Part shown: one piece after another, positions 1 through 7,347 of the stretch | Layout of the letters: every line of letters starts with the position of its first letter | Numbering within the stretch: the stretch's first letter is position 1 | Origin: an uncultured Anaerococcus sp. | GTDB taxonomy: Bacteria > Bacillota > Clostridia > Tissierellales > Peptoniphilaceae | Direction: 5' to 3' | Assembly (NCBI RefSeq): GCF_943912825.1 | Contig: NZ_CALTUX010000030.1 | Span: 1-24,737, forward strand | DNA length: 24,737 nt | Translations under genes and position numbers: made by a program | The notes under the pieces: generated by a model | What the model was told of the DNA's origin: nothing | Seen by the model: the letters and a program-made list of their open reading frames with translations, nothing else | The model's database searches: none

Positions 1-397
1 TTGGAGTTTTTAGATTTTTTATAAAAAGCCTCATAAGGGCTAGTTCATAATCTTTTCCCTTAAAACTAGGGTCAGATTCTAATATATTTAGCTTTTTTTC
101 TAAAATCAGTATCTCTTCCTTAGGTTTAAAACCGCAGAGGATGTCAAAGCTTGATAGAAGGTCCCTATATAGGTAGTGGAACTCATAGATATCTTTTATG
201 TATAAATCAACTAGGTCAAATTCTAGGCTTGCTGATAATTTCAAAAGGGTGTCGATGGTCGGCTCCTTTATTAGGCCATTTTCTAGCCTTAATACGGACC
301 TGCGGTTTACTCCTGAAAGATGTGCCAAGTCTTCTTGGCTAAGTTTTTTATTTTCTCTAATTTTTCTTAGATTATTTGCAAATTTATATATAGACAT
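1..397 (-). CDS. XRE-family HTH regulator (partial, C-terminus beyond the left edge)
   Basis: Reading the minus strand from the ATG at 395-397 gives at least 132 residues with no stop before the window edge. It begins MSIYKFANNLRKIRENKK and continues into a classic helix-turn-helix (about residues 6-60): LSQEDLAHLSGVNRRSVLRLENG, then a TIDTLLKLSASLEFDL helix. The part after residue 65 is helical and charged (DIYEFHYLYRDLLSSFDIL and on), resembling the helical effector half of Rgg/PlcR-type regulators, though that is a guess from style. An AAGGACGG ribosome site precedes the ATG. It lies only 30 bases after the CPBP protease gene, from which it is separated by a terminator hairpin. The target is unknown. 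Confidence 0.85.
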   Translation of the reverse strand, partial: MSIYKFANNLRKIRENKKLSQEDLAHLSGVNRRSVLRLENGLIKEPTIDTLLKLSASLEFDLVDLYIKDIYEFHYLYRDLLSSFDILCGFKPKEEILILEKKLNILESDPSFKGKDYELALMRLFIKNLKTP

Positions 398-410
398 AGT
401 GTCCGTCCTT

Positions 411-449
411 ATAAAAAGAAATCCTGCTTACTTTGTGCAAGATTTCTTT
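411..449 (-). terminator. Hairpin terminator overlapping the CPBP stop codon
   Basis: On the minus strand a perfect 9-bp stem (AAAGAAATC at 441-449, GATTTCTTT at 415-423) is followed by TTTTTAT. The stop codon of the CPBP gene (428-430) lies inside the loop, and the T-run ends just before the ribosome site of the XRE gene. Confidence 0.75.
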
Positions 450-1324
450 CTTATATTACTTATTAAAATTATCAAAACTCCTACTAGGACCAGGCTTGTT
501 ATAATTGAGCCTTCTAGGCCAAATTCTGCTCCTGAGATTAGAGTGCTTCCCTTAAGTGTGGTTTTTAATATGTTTGCTCCACTTTGGCTAAAGCCTGAGA
601 CTCTTATGCCGTAGATATTGGCCATGGTCATGTTCCAAAAGGAGTGGGCTGCAGCTGACATATATATGGAGTCTTCCTTATAAAATATTAGGGAAAATAT
701 CAGGCCTACCATAAATAAATTTATGAAGGACATGAGGTTAAAGCCCAGATTTCCTAAGTGGAGGATGGAAAATATTAGGGAGTTGGCAAATATTCCCTGA
801 TAGATGCTGCCCTTGCCTGCAATTTGGTTCATTAGGATTGACCTCATGAGGAATTCTTCTTCAAAACCTTGGATCATCCAGGCTGGGATGAAGATTAAAA
901 AGAGCTTTATATTAAGGTCTGTCTTGTTAGTTACTATATCTGCAAAGCCTAATGACTTTAAGATTAGGACTATGAGACTTATAAGGGAAAACCCTAAGAG
1001 GAGTCCCTTGGCGTATAATATAAATTTCCCATCATCTACAAGTCCTAGAGAGATTTTATCTCTTTTTAAGATTTTTCTTGCAAATATATAAGCAAAAAAA
1101 AGGGTGAGGGCGGTTAAATAAATTATTAGCAAGAAGGACATGTTATTTGTGTCCATGTAGGTGAAAAAGTCGTCGATGACCTTGATATTTTTGCCAAGAC
1201 CTCCTATAAGTCCCAAGAGGTATTGGGGAATTATTATAAGGATTGACAGGATTAGGGTGATTAGGACAGGATTTAGGTCGTAGGCTGTATCTTTGCTTCT
1301 CTTAATTGATCTATTTGCTTTCAT
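428..1324 (-). CDS. CPBP family intramembrane glutamic endopeptidase (CAAX/Abi type)
   Basis: This 298-residue polytopic membrane protein carries the three signature motifs of the CPBP (PF02517-type) proteases in order. They are EEExxxR at residues 155-161 (FEEEFLMRS), FxxxH at 185-189 (FSILHLGN) and HxxxN at 227-231 (HSFWN). About eight hydrophobic segments surround them, which fits an active-site cluster buried in the membrane. Members process prenylated proteins in eukaryotes; in Gram-positive bacteria they are tied to bacteriocin immunity or peptide processing, but no bacteriocin gene is visible here. The start overlaps the end of the upstream 216-aa gene by 14 bases, so the two are very likely co-transcribed and translationally coupled. 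The substrate is unknown. Confidence 0.88.
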   Translation of the reverse strand: MKANRSIKRSKDTAYDLNPVLITLILSILIIIPQYLLGLIGGLGKNIKVIDDFFTYMDTNNMSFLLIIYLTALTLFFAYIFARKILKRDKISLGLVDDGKFILYAKGLLLGFSLISLIVLILKSLGFADIVTNKTDLNIKLFLIFIPAWMIQGFEEEFLMRSILMNQIAGKGSIYQGIFANSLIFSILHLGNLGFNLMSFINLFMVGLIFSLIFYKEDSIYMSAAAHSFWNMTMANIYGIRVSGFSQSGANILKTTLKGSTLISGAEFGLEGSIITSLVLVGVLIILISNIRKKSCTK

Positions 1325-1961
1325 TGACTAAATCCAAGGCTCCGCCTATTATCCCATTTATAAATTCTCTTGATTCGTAGATATCATAGCCGAAGAGTTT
1401 TTTCTTTAGAAATATCTTAGCATCGGTGTTTTTAAGATTGGCATCTGACGCCGATAGCTTTCTCATGTATTCTTCGTGCTGGTTTATTTCTTCTATGTTT
1501 TTGACCTTGTCAAATTCCTCTACATAGTTCACATTTGATATCCTTAGACTTATTTCCTTGCCCCCGTCTATGTCTAATTTATTTAAAACTTTTATATCAA
1601 GATTTTTAAAATTATTTTTTACAAAGTCCTTTTGCTTGACTTCATCTTCTGAGTAGGATTTTTTGAGCACTTCAAAAATCAGATCGATCCTATCCATGTT
1701 TTCTTTCATGAAAAGCTCATCGTCGTTTTTGATTGCTGATTCAATTCTTGCCACAGTCCTGTCCACATTGTGGCTTATGGACCTTGCTACAAAAAATATG
1801 CTGGTCATAAGGAGGATCAATATGAGTATGTAAGGTCCAAAGGTCCTTCTTCTTCTTTTCTTCTCCCTAGCCTTTCTACGTCTGGTCCTATCTACCCTTT
1901 CCCTAGATGGTGAAGGTCTTTCTCGATTGTCTCTTCTTTGTCTTGTTGTATTTCTTGCCAT
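1311..1961 (-). CDS. Single-pass membrane protein with Arg-rich cytoplasmic tail, function unknown
   Basis: I do not recognise a family for this 216-residue protein. The first 40 residues are extremely basic (many RRK and RRR runs). One transmembrane helix follows at about residues 43-60 (YILILILLMTSIFFVA), then roughly 155 charged residues that by the positive-inside rule should be outside the cell. Acidic and lysine-rich helices (for example EEFDKVKNIEEINQHEEYMRK) suggest a soluble helical domain. An AAGGAAGG ribosome site sits just before the ATG, and an extended -10 promoter lies upstream. It is the first gene of an operon with the CPBP protease, overlapping it by 14 bases, so a role as partner or substrate of the protease is possible but only inferred. 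Confidence 0.8.
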   Translation of the reverse strand: MARNTTRQRRDNRERPSPSRERVDRTRRRKAREKKRRRRTFGPYILILILLMTSIFFVARSISHNVDRTVARIESAIKNDDELFMKENMDRIDLIFEVLKKSYSEDEVKQKDFVKNNFKNLDIKVLNKLDIDGGKEISLRISNVNYVEEFDKVKNIEEINQHEEYMRKLSASDANLKNTDAKIFLKKKLFGYDIYESREFINGIIGGALDLVNESK

Positions 1962-1979
1962 AATTCCTTCCTTTTATTT

Positions 1980-1988
1980 ATTATACCA
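1980..1988 (-). promoter_or_regulatory. Extended -10 promoter for the 216-aa/CPBP operon
   Basis: The minus strand reads TGGTATAAT (TATAAT at 1980-1985 preceded by TGG), a perfect extended -10 element, about 18 bases before the ATG at 1961. No good -35 is visible at 16-18 bases, as is usual for extended -10 promoters. Confidence 0.65.
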
Positions 1989-2006
1989 TTTACGATGAAT
2001 TTATGA

Positions 2007-2012
2007 TATGAT
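2007..2012 (+). promoter_or_regulatory. Possible -10 of a leaderless promoter
   Basis: TATGAT at 2007-2012 ends six bases before the ATG at 2019, so transcription from it would begin at or next to the A of the start codon. No Shine-Dalgarno sequence precedes that ATG. The -35 is weak. Confidence 0.4.
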
Positions 2013-2018
2013 AATAGT

Positions 2019-2876
2019 ATGAAGTATTTTAAAAATAATTTTGCAAGCACTTTATGTATTTTAGGCCTTTTAGGCTTGATTTTTAAGGCTTTTCTTGCAA
2101 AATACCTAGTTATTGATGAAAATTTAATAGAAAGGACTCTCACATCCCTAACAATCGCCTATCTGGCCTTTAAGATTTCCTTTATTGATACAAAAAAGGT
2201 CTTTATCATGTTTGTACCAATCATCTTTTATAGCCTGGTCATGGCCATGGTTGTAAATGGTAAAAATTTTGAAAAAGTTCCTTACGATTTAGTTGAAATC
2301 ATTACAAATATTTACAAGTTAATGCTTATGGTGGGTGGCTTTTTTATCCTAGAGCTTATTATAAATCAAATCCTAGGAAGCCGCATAATTCCAATTCTTG
2401 CAGGACTTTCTCTTTTGATATTTTTTGCCATAATTTTTATAGGAAGGCTAAGAGTTCTGGATCCTTTTAAGGATTATTTTCTTTATTTTAGCTTTTATCT
2501 GATGGCAATTAAGGTAAGGTCTGCATCAAGCATCAGGCCAGTACTCCTAGTCCTTGCCCTAGGCCTTGTGGCAGGGGAAGTCTACCTAAAAGAAAGGTTG
2601 GTCAAAGTCGACTATGGCTTTATGCTTACAATTTTCCCTCTGACCTATCTAGCCCTCAAAACCATTAGCAAGGAAGAGGCTATGGGCTTTAGCGATTATC
2701 TTATCTTTGGCTTAATTTATATATATCCAGCCCTCTTTGTAATAATTAAGGCAAGGATGCCTATAGAAGATATTGGAATTTTAATAATTTCAATCCTTGC
2801 TAGCTATATTATTGCTGAAGCTATTTACAAGATAAAAAATAAATACCTTTCCTATTTGCTTTTAGGAATTGATTGA
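2019..2876 (+). CDS. Polytopic membrane protein of unknown function (about 10 TM)
   Basis: This 285-residue protein is almost entirely hydrophobic, with about ten membrane segments (roughly residues 10-31, 40-56, 60-79, 102-120, 123-144, 153-166, 173-189, 199-213, 228-244 and 254-272) joined by short loops. I see no motif that assigns it to a transporter or enzyme family. It is transcribed divergently from the 216-aa/CPBP operon across only 57 bases and is followed by a good terminator, so it is a single-gene unit. The ATG at 2019 has no ribosome site before it, while a -10-like sequence sits at 2007-2012. Either the mRNA is leaderless or the true start lies elsewhere. Confidence 0.75.
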   Translation: MKYFKNNFASTLCILGLLGLIFKAFLAKYLVIDENLIERTLTSLTIAYLAFKISFIDTKKVFIMFVPIIFYSLVMAMVVNGKNFEKVPYDLVEIITNIYKLMLMVGGFFILELIINQILGSRIIPILAGLSLLIFFAIIFIGRLRVLDPFKDYFLYFSFYLMAIKVRSASSIRPVLLVLALGLVAGEVYLKERLVKVDYGFMLTIFPLTYLALKTISKEEAMGFSDYLIFGLIYIYPALFVIIKARMPIEDIGILIISILASYIIAEAIYKIKNKYLSYLLLGID

Positions 2877-2879
2877 GAG

Positions 2880-2907
2880 AGCAAGCTTTGTGGGCTTGCT
2901 TTTTTTA
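2880..2907 (+). terminator. Rho-independent terminator after the 10-TM protein
   Basis: The stem AGCAAGC (2880-2886) pairs with GCTTGCT (2894-2900) around a 7-base loop, followed by a run of T. It lies between convergent genes; on the minus strand it lacks a U-run. Confidence 0.8.
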
Positions 2908-4191
2908 TTTTATCTCCCAAGCCACTGTCACTTCTCCCCTTAATCTCTGCCAAGGGATATTATCAAGGGTGTTTCTTCTCATATTATAAGGGTCATTTAT
3001 GAGGAAGTGGTCCTTTTGGTAGGAATCTACAACCATGTAGTGGCCTGCATTTATAAAGGATCCTGCCCCTACCCTTACAACTATAGGATTATTTTTAAGT
3101 GCCTGGACGAAGGCGTCTTTTTGGACTGGTATGTCGTAGGATTTAAGGCCATAGGCTTCGACTCCTTCTATGAAATATTGCCAATCAGTCCCATCCCAAG
3201 ATGAGTAGTCACGGGCTACTGCCATGGTGTTGGTTGGGTAGATGTCGTTGGTATTAAGCTTTCTATTTAGGACCATGGCCATGGCTGTTGGTCCACAACC
3301 AAAAGCTCCCATGGTACCTGTTGCGTAGGCCCTGCCTGCCCAACGCCCATCTTTCTGGTAAAAATAAGGGGTCTTTCTCATGAGATTTTGGGAAAAGCCT
3401 GGCTTAAATTCACCATTTGTTCCCCTAGTAAGGTTGGAATGGGCAACATTGTATTGGTAAATGGCCTCGCCCCTATCATTTATCTTGTAAAGCTTATGAT
3501 TAAAGACCTTCTCTGTATTTCTAAGTAATCTTAGGCTTCTTTCGTGGAAGGCGTATTTTTTGCCGGAAATTTCTACCAGACCCTCAGCAGGCTTGCAATC
3601 TTCAAAAAAATACCTATCGCCAACCCAGCCTCTGGCATACTTGCCATCGGTCTTAGTCGCTTCGCCAAATTTATTAAAATAATAATTTTGCCCATTAAAG
3701 ACCCTATTTTGCTTTCTAAAAATCGCCCCATTTTCATCAAAACCATAGGTGATATTGCCAATGGTCTTTAGGCCCTTGGCATAGCCTGTTTTAGGGTCAT
3801 AGTAGCCGAGCTTGCCATTAAAATAATCCCAACCCATGTAATGAGCTTCGCCAGCCTTATCCACGTGGATATTTTCGCTAGCAATTGTCATATTTTTGAT
3901 CATTTGGCCAGTCTTTTTATCAAAATACCTGCGGACTTCGCCTGTATCTGTCAGGCCCTTGGCAAAACTCCCGTCAGGATTTTTATGGTAGACATCTTCC
4001 CTTGTGGGCTCTTCTTCTTTTGGAACTTCTTGATGAATTTTTTCATCGCTTATGCCATTAGCTTCTTTGTATTCTTCAAGGGTGGCATCTAGGTTTGAGT
4101 CATCATAATAGACAATATCTGCCGCAAAGGCTGTATTTATAGTCATCAAGCCCGATAGGGCTAGGCTTATTAAAAATAATTTCTTTTTCAT
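2905..4191 (-). CDS. Secreted C39-like cysteine peptidase with wall-binding-type repeats (copy 2)
   Basis: This 428-residue protein has a signal peptide (MKKKLFLISLALSGLMTINT, likely cut after AFA near residue 23). About residues 65-250 carry Tyr/Gly/Asp-rich repeats such as KGLTDTGEVRRYFDKKTG and GWDYFNGKLGYYDPKTG. These resemble the choline/glucan-binding (CW_binding) repeats of surface proteins. Residues 275-428 match the Peptidase_C39_2 pattern: Q279 in PYFYQKDGRW, C299 in FGCGPTAM, H384 in AGHYMVVDSY and D400 in INDPYN would form the oxyanion hole and catalytic triad. No ABC-exporter domain is attached, so this is a stand-alone exoenzyme, probably acting on peptides at the cell wall. Its ATG overlaps the stop of the upstream paralog by ATGA, so translation is coupled. 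The substrate is not known. Confidence 0.87.
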   Translation of the reverse strand: MKKKLFLISLALSGLMTINTAFAADIVYYDDSNLDATLEEYKEANGISDEKIHQEVPKEEEPTREDVYHKNPDGSFAKGLTDTGEVRRYFDKKTGQMIKNMTIASENIHVDKAGEAHYMGWDYFNGKLGYYDPKTGYAKGLKTIGNITYGFDENGAIFRKQNRVFNGQNYYFNKFGEATKTDGKYARGWVGDRYFFEDCKPAEGLVEISGKKYAFHERSLRLLRNTEKVFNHKLYKINDRGEAIYQYNVAHSNLTRGTNGEFKPGFSQNLMRKTPYFYQKDGRWAGRAYATGTMGAFGCGPTAMAMVLNRKLNTNDIYPTNTMAVARDYSSWDGTDWQYFIEGVEAYGLKSYDIPVQKDAFVQALKNNPIVVRVGAGSFINAGHYMVVDSYQKDHFLINDPYNMRRNTLDNIPWQRLRGEVTVAWEIK

Positions 4192-5486
4192 TTAATCTCC
4201 CAAGCTACTGTTACTTCTTTTCTAAGCCTTGACCAAGGGTGCTTGTCCAAGGTGTTTCTTTTTGAATAATTTGGGTCATTTATATAAAAATATCCATCCT
4301 TGTAGGAATCTATGACTAGGAAATGGCCGCAGAATATAAAGTGGCCTGGCCCTACCCTTACTACGATTGGATTTTTCTTAAGGGCTTGGATGAAGGCCTG
4401 TTCATGGACAGGGACCTCGTAGGTCTTTAGGCCGTAGGCCTCAGATCCTTGGGTGAAATATTGCCAATAGGTTCCGCCTGATGATGAATAATTATTAGCC
4501 ACATCTAGCATATTTGTTGGATAGATATTATCTGACTTAAATTTCCTTGCAAGTACCATGGACATGGCTGTTGGACCGCAGCCTAGGTCAGACATATTGC
4601 TTGTGGCATAGGCAGTCTTTTCCCATCTTTTGTCATTTTGGTTGAAATATGGGGTCTTCCTGCCCAAATCTTGTGAAAATCCCGGTTCAAACTGGCCATG
4701 AGTTCCTGGATTTAGCTTTTTGTAGGTTATATCCTTTATAAAGCTTGCACGGCCATTCCTATCAAGCCAGTAGGATTTATGGTCAAAGGTCACCCTAGTA
4801 TTTCTGAGCATCCTCTTATCAGAGTCATTGAAAAAATATTTGTAATTTCCGATTGTTACAAGGCCTGATGCAGGAGATCCATCTTCAAAATAATACCTAT
4901 CTCCAACCCAACCCCTGGCATACTTGCCATTGGTCTTCTTGCCTTCACCAAATTTATTAAAATAATAATTTTGCCCATCAAAAACCTTGTTTCTGCTACG
5001 AATAAGGGCTCCATCTTCATCAAAGCCATAAAGCTTGCCATTTATTTCTTTTAAGCCCTTAACAAAGCCTGTTTCTGCCTGATAATAGCCAAGTTTGCCA
5101 TTAAAATAATCCCAACCTATGTAGTGGGCCTCGCCATTTTTATCTACGTGGATATTTTCGCTGGCAATCTTGGTATTTTTGACCATCTGGCCAGTTTCCT
5201 TGTCAAAATATTTGCGGACCTCGCCTGTATCTGTCAGACCCTTGGCAAGGGTCCCGTCAGGATTCTTATAATAGACATCTTCCCTGGTGGCCACTTCTTC
5301 CTGTGGGGCTGGAGCCTTTTCTGTTTCCCCACTAGTGCCTGTCTGATATTCTTCAAGAAGGGCATCTAGATTTGAATCATCGTAATAAACAATATCTTCT
5401 GCTGCAAGGGCAGTATTTACGCTAAGAATGCTTGATAACAATAAACTTGCGACTAAAAATTTCTTTTTCATTTTATTCTTAAACAT
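4188..5486 (-). CDS. Secreted C39-like cysteine peptidase with wall-binding-type repeats (copy 1)
   Basis: This 432-residue protein is the upstream tandem paralog of the 2905-4191 gene, collinear with it from signal peptide to the shared ending VTVAWEIK. The signal sequence is about residues 6-29 (ALAAED region). Repeats span about 70-255. The C39-like domain has Q283, C303 (LGCGPTAM), H388 (CGHFLVIDSY) and D404 (YINDPN). The copies differ most in the acidic linker after the signal (residues 45-68, rich in E, P, T) and in substrate-side loops, for example SSSGGTYW here against SSWDGTDW in copy 2. That suggests diverged specificity after duplication. The start at 5486 is preceded by AAGGAAGG; its spacing is short, but the next ATG (residue 6) is too far away. 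A promoter lies at 5549-5578. Confidence 0.87.
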   Translation of the reverse strand: MFKNKMKKKFLVASLLLSSILSVNTALAAEDIVYYDDSNLDALLEEYQTGTSGETEKAPAPQEEVATREDVYYKNPDGTLAKGLTDTGEVRKYFDKETGQMVKNTKIASENIHVDKNGEAHYIGWDYFNGKLGYYQAETGFVKGLKEINGKLYGFDEDGALIRSRNKVFDGQNYYFNKFGEGKKTNGKYARGWVGDRYYFEDGSPASGLVTIGNYKYFFNDSDKRMLRNTRVTFDHKSYWLDRNGRASFIKDITYKKLNPGTHGQFEPGFSQDLGRKTPYFNQNDKRWEKTAYATSNMSDLGCGPTAMSMVLARKFKSDNIYPTNMLDVANNYSSSGGTYWQYFTQGSEAYGLKTYEVPVHEQAFIQALKKNPIVVRVGPGHFIFCGHFLVIDSYKDGYFYINDPNYSKRNTLDKHPWSRLRKEVTVAWEIK

Positions 5487-5548
5487 TACCTTCCTTAAAA
5501 ATTTTCACTTGCAAAAATTAACTTAATAAATTCATCTTACATAAGTTT

Positions 5549-5578
5549 ATTATATCAAATAAAGCCATCTTTAGGCAA
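5549..5578 (-). promoter_or_regulatory. Promoter of the C39-like peptidase operon
   Basis: The minus strand has TTGCCT (5573-5578), an 18-base spacer and TATAAT (5549-5554). The -35 overlaps the T-run of the terminator of the preceding operon. Confidence 0.65.
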
Positions 5579-5601
5579 AAAAATCCCGGCTTTTGCCGGG
5601 A
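5577..5601 (-). terminator. Rho-independent terminator of the redox operon
   Basis: On the minus strand TCCCGGC (5595-5601) and GCCGGGA (5584-5590) form a GC-rich 7-bp stem with an AAAA loop, followed by seven T. It lies 31 bases after the stop of the TlpA-like lipoprotein gene. Confidence 0.92.
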
Positions 5602-5631
5602 AAAAAGTTATTTATTAAGGGGTTTATTTTC

Positions 5632-6306
5632 TTATTTGTTGCTTGCTTCTTTAGCAGCTTCGATGTTTTTCATCAATTTTTCTTGTTGGTCCTTGCTTGT
5701 GATGGCTCCTACTACATCATCTCCTATGACATTGCCATTTTTATCTACTACTATTGTTGTTGGGTAGGCAAAGATATTGTCGATGAATTTTTTGATGTCG
5801 CCTTCTTGTTTTACTCCTAGGGCCTGGTAAGTTGGCTTGTTTTCTTCGATTATTCTCTTATAGGCTGCCTTTGTTGAGTCATCGTATTCGCTGTCTGTGC
5901 AGAGGGTTACGAAGTTTACTTTTTCATCCTTTTTGAATTCATCAGCTAGTTTATTTAGCTCTGGCATTTCTTGTATACAAGCAGAGCAACCTGTAAACCA
6001 TAGGTTGATGACTGTTGCATCATATTTTCCTAGATCTTTGTTGGTAAATTTCTTACCTTCTTGATCTGTTGCTTCAAATTTGCCAAGATTTGATGGTCTT
6101 TGGCTTGGGTCTACATCTTCAATTTTTGTAGTTGTATCTTTTGTTATTTGGGCGCCTTCTGGCATTTGTCCTTCTGGAACTGCCATTTCTTGAGCTTGTT
6201 CAGCTCCCTTATCTTTAGCTTCTTCCTTTGGTGCGTTTGATCCACATCCTGCAAGTACTAGAACTAGGGCTAGGGCTCCTAGGCCTTTTTTGATATTATT
6301 TTTCAT
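5632..6306 (-). CDS. TlpA/ResA-like thioredoxin-fold lipoprotein
   Basis: This 224-residue protein has a lipoprotein signal ending LVLAGC (C21 lipidated). An acidic Glu/Ala linker (to about residue 60) is followed by a redoxin domain (about 72-220). Visible are TVINLWFTGCSACIQEMPEL with the active-site pair C107-S-A-C110, and the cis-Pro segment YPTTIVVDKNG, both typical of TlpA/ResA/AhpC-TSA proteins. It would act outside the membrane as a thiol reductant or oxidoreductase, or as a peroxide-handling partner. The ATG overlaps the end of the polyferredoxin gene by 11 bases, with its GAGG ribosome site inside that gene. It is therefore the last gene of a coupled three-gene operon and the likely terminal electron acceptor of it. 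The partner assignment is inference. Confidence 0.88.
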   Translation of the reverse strand: MKNNIKKGLGALALVLVLAGCGSNAPKEEAKDKGAEQAQEMAVPEGQMPEGAQITKDTTTKIEDVDPSQRPSNLGKFEATDQEGKKFTNKDLGKYDATVINLWFTGCSACIQEMPELNKLADEFKKDEKVNFVTLCTDSEYDDSTKAAYKRIIEENKPTYQALGVKQEGDIKKFIDNIFAYPTTIVVDKNGNVIGDDVVGAITSKDQQEKLMKNIEAAKEASNK

Positions 6307-7165
6307 CTTTTTCCTCTTTCTTTTTGATATTTAAAAATTCGCTTGTGATTGCCTTTGTTGGACAAGCCTTTAGGCAATCGCCACATCTGATACATTCTAA
6401 GTGACTGGTTGACTGTCTTATATCCACATCCATCTTACAAACTCTAGCACACTTGCCACAATTTATGCACTTATCCTTGCTTAGTTCTAATTGATAAAAT
6501 GAGAACTTATTAAATAAAGAATAAAAGGCTCCAAGTGGGCAAATCCACTTACAAAATGGTCTAAAATATATGATTGATAAGATTATTGTAATGATTAATA
6601 TTACAAATTTCATCCTAAATAGTGGGCCTAGGGCCATCCTTAAGTTGGCATTTCTGCTTGCTAGAGGAAGGGCTGCTTCCATTATGCCTTGGGGACAAAT
6701 ATATTTACAGAAATAAGGGGGAACCACTTCGTATTTTCCCTTCAAGGCAAAGCCTACAAAAATTAATAGGCTAGTTAGGATTATGTATTTGACTGATCTT
6801 AGGACCTTTAGTTTTTTGGTGGAAAATTTCTTTGTTGGTATCTTATAAAATAGGTCTTGGAAAAATCCGAAAGGACACAAGAACCCACATATAAGCCTAC
6901 CGACCATGACACCAAAAAACATCATAAGGCCCATCACATAAAAGGAGACCCTGTACTTGGCTGAGCCAATTACAGCTTGTAGACTTCCTATAGGACAAGA
7001 ACCTGCAGCACCAGGGCAGGAATAGCAGTTAAGGCCTGGCAGGCAAATTTTCTTGCCAGGACCCTGGTAAATCTTTCCCTTTAGGAAGTTGGGTAAGTGG
7101 AAGTTGTGAGCTAGGGTCGATAGGGCTTGGATTATTAATCTCTTTGTATTTTTTACTCTATCCAA
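6296..7165 (-). CDS. NapH/CcoG-like membrane polyferredoxin (4Fe-4S binding protein)
   Basis: This 289-residue membrane protein has 18 cysteines in a NapH/YccM-like layout. It has an N-terminal C41..C47xxC50 and C57P group, then three membrane-edge CxxxCP motifs (C93GFLCP, C153KYICP and C205KWICP). Two [4Fe-4S] ferredoxin motifs near the C-terminus are C233xxCxxCxxxC and C258xxCxxCxxxCP. About five hydrophobic helices lie between. Such proteins carry electrons between quinol or ferredoxin and extracytoplasmic partners. The start is a TTG at 7163-7165 with GGAG about ten bases upstream; it overlaps the end of the small CXXC gene by 8 bases and the next gene by 11, so all three are translationally coupled. 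The electron donor and direction cannot be read from sequence. Confidence 0.88.
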   Translation of the reverse strand: MDRVKNTKRLIIQALSTLAHNFHLPNFLKGKIYQGPGKKICLPGLNCYSCPGAAGSCPIGSLQAVIGSAKYRVSFYVMGLMMFFGVMVGRLICGFLCPFGFFQDLFYKIPTKKFSTKKLKVLRSVKYIILTSLLIFVGFALKGKYEVVPPYFCKYICPQGIMEAALPLASRNANLRMALGPLFRMKFVILIITIILSIIYFRPFCKWICPLGAFYSLFNKFSFYQLELSKDKCINCGKCARVCKMDVDIRQSTSHLECIRCGDCLKACPTKAITSEFLNIKKKEEKDEK

Positions 7166-7295
7166 TTCCTATACACTCCAAACATAAGTTAATTGCCTTC
7201 ATAAAGACTGTGTCGGCCTCTTTTCTATAAAGCCCGTAGCCAATGAAGGCCAGGCTAAGGGCTAAGATGGCCAATGATTTGCTATATTTTTTCAT
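7158..7295 (-). CDS. 45-aa single-pass membrane peptide with CXXC motif (CD1871A-type)
   Basis: This short gene starts with ATG at 7293-7295 after a strong AAGGAAGGTGAG ribosome site and encodes MKKYSKSLAILALSLAFIGY, then GLYRKEADTVFMKAINLCLECIGIG. There is one membrane helix (about 7-23), and then C38-L-E-C41 close to the C-terminus. Size, layout and position directly before a polyferredoxin gene match what I recall being annotated as CD1871A-family CXXC proteins in clostridia. It overlaps the polyferredoxin gene by 8 bases. The CXXC could relay thiol electrons to or from the TlpA-like lipoprotein, or hold a metal centre with the polyferredoxin; neither is proven. Confidence 0.85.
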   Translation of the reverse strand: MKKYSKSLAILALSLAFIGYGLYRKEADTVFMKAINLCLECIGIG

Positions 7296-7313
7296 ATCTC
7301 ACCTTCCTTAATC

Positions 7314-7319
7314 ATGATA
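7314..7319 (-). promoter_or_regulatory. Probable -10 of the CXXC/polyferredoxin/TlpA operon
   Basis: The minus strand reads TGTTATCAT, an extended -10 with TATCAT at 7314-7319, seven bases downstream of the putative response-regulator box. No -35 stands at 17 bases. TATGTT at 7319-7324 is an alternative. Confidence 0.5.
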
Positions 7320-7326
7320 ACATAGA

Positions 7327-7347
7327 CCTTGTTAAGTTATGATAAAG
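7327..7347 (-). promoter_or_regulatory. Putative response-regulator box in front of the redox operon
   Basis: The minus strand holds TTATC-ATAAC-TTAAC followed by AAGG, a direct repeat of TTATC/TTAAC with a 10-base period, as expected for OmpR-family dimers. The same 21-bp box occurs at 9147-9167 with three changes. It overlaps the stop codon of the histidine kinase gene. Confidence 0.6.

Noticed and set aside
804..1091. A 95-codon plus-strand frame inside the CPBP gene
   Set aside because: It is a shadow of the conserved membrane protease coding strand and has no ribosome site.
2905..5486. The two C39-like proteins as bacteriocin leader peptidases
   Set aside because: They have signal peptides and wall-binding-type repeats, and lack any ABC transporter domain or neighbouring precursor peptide.
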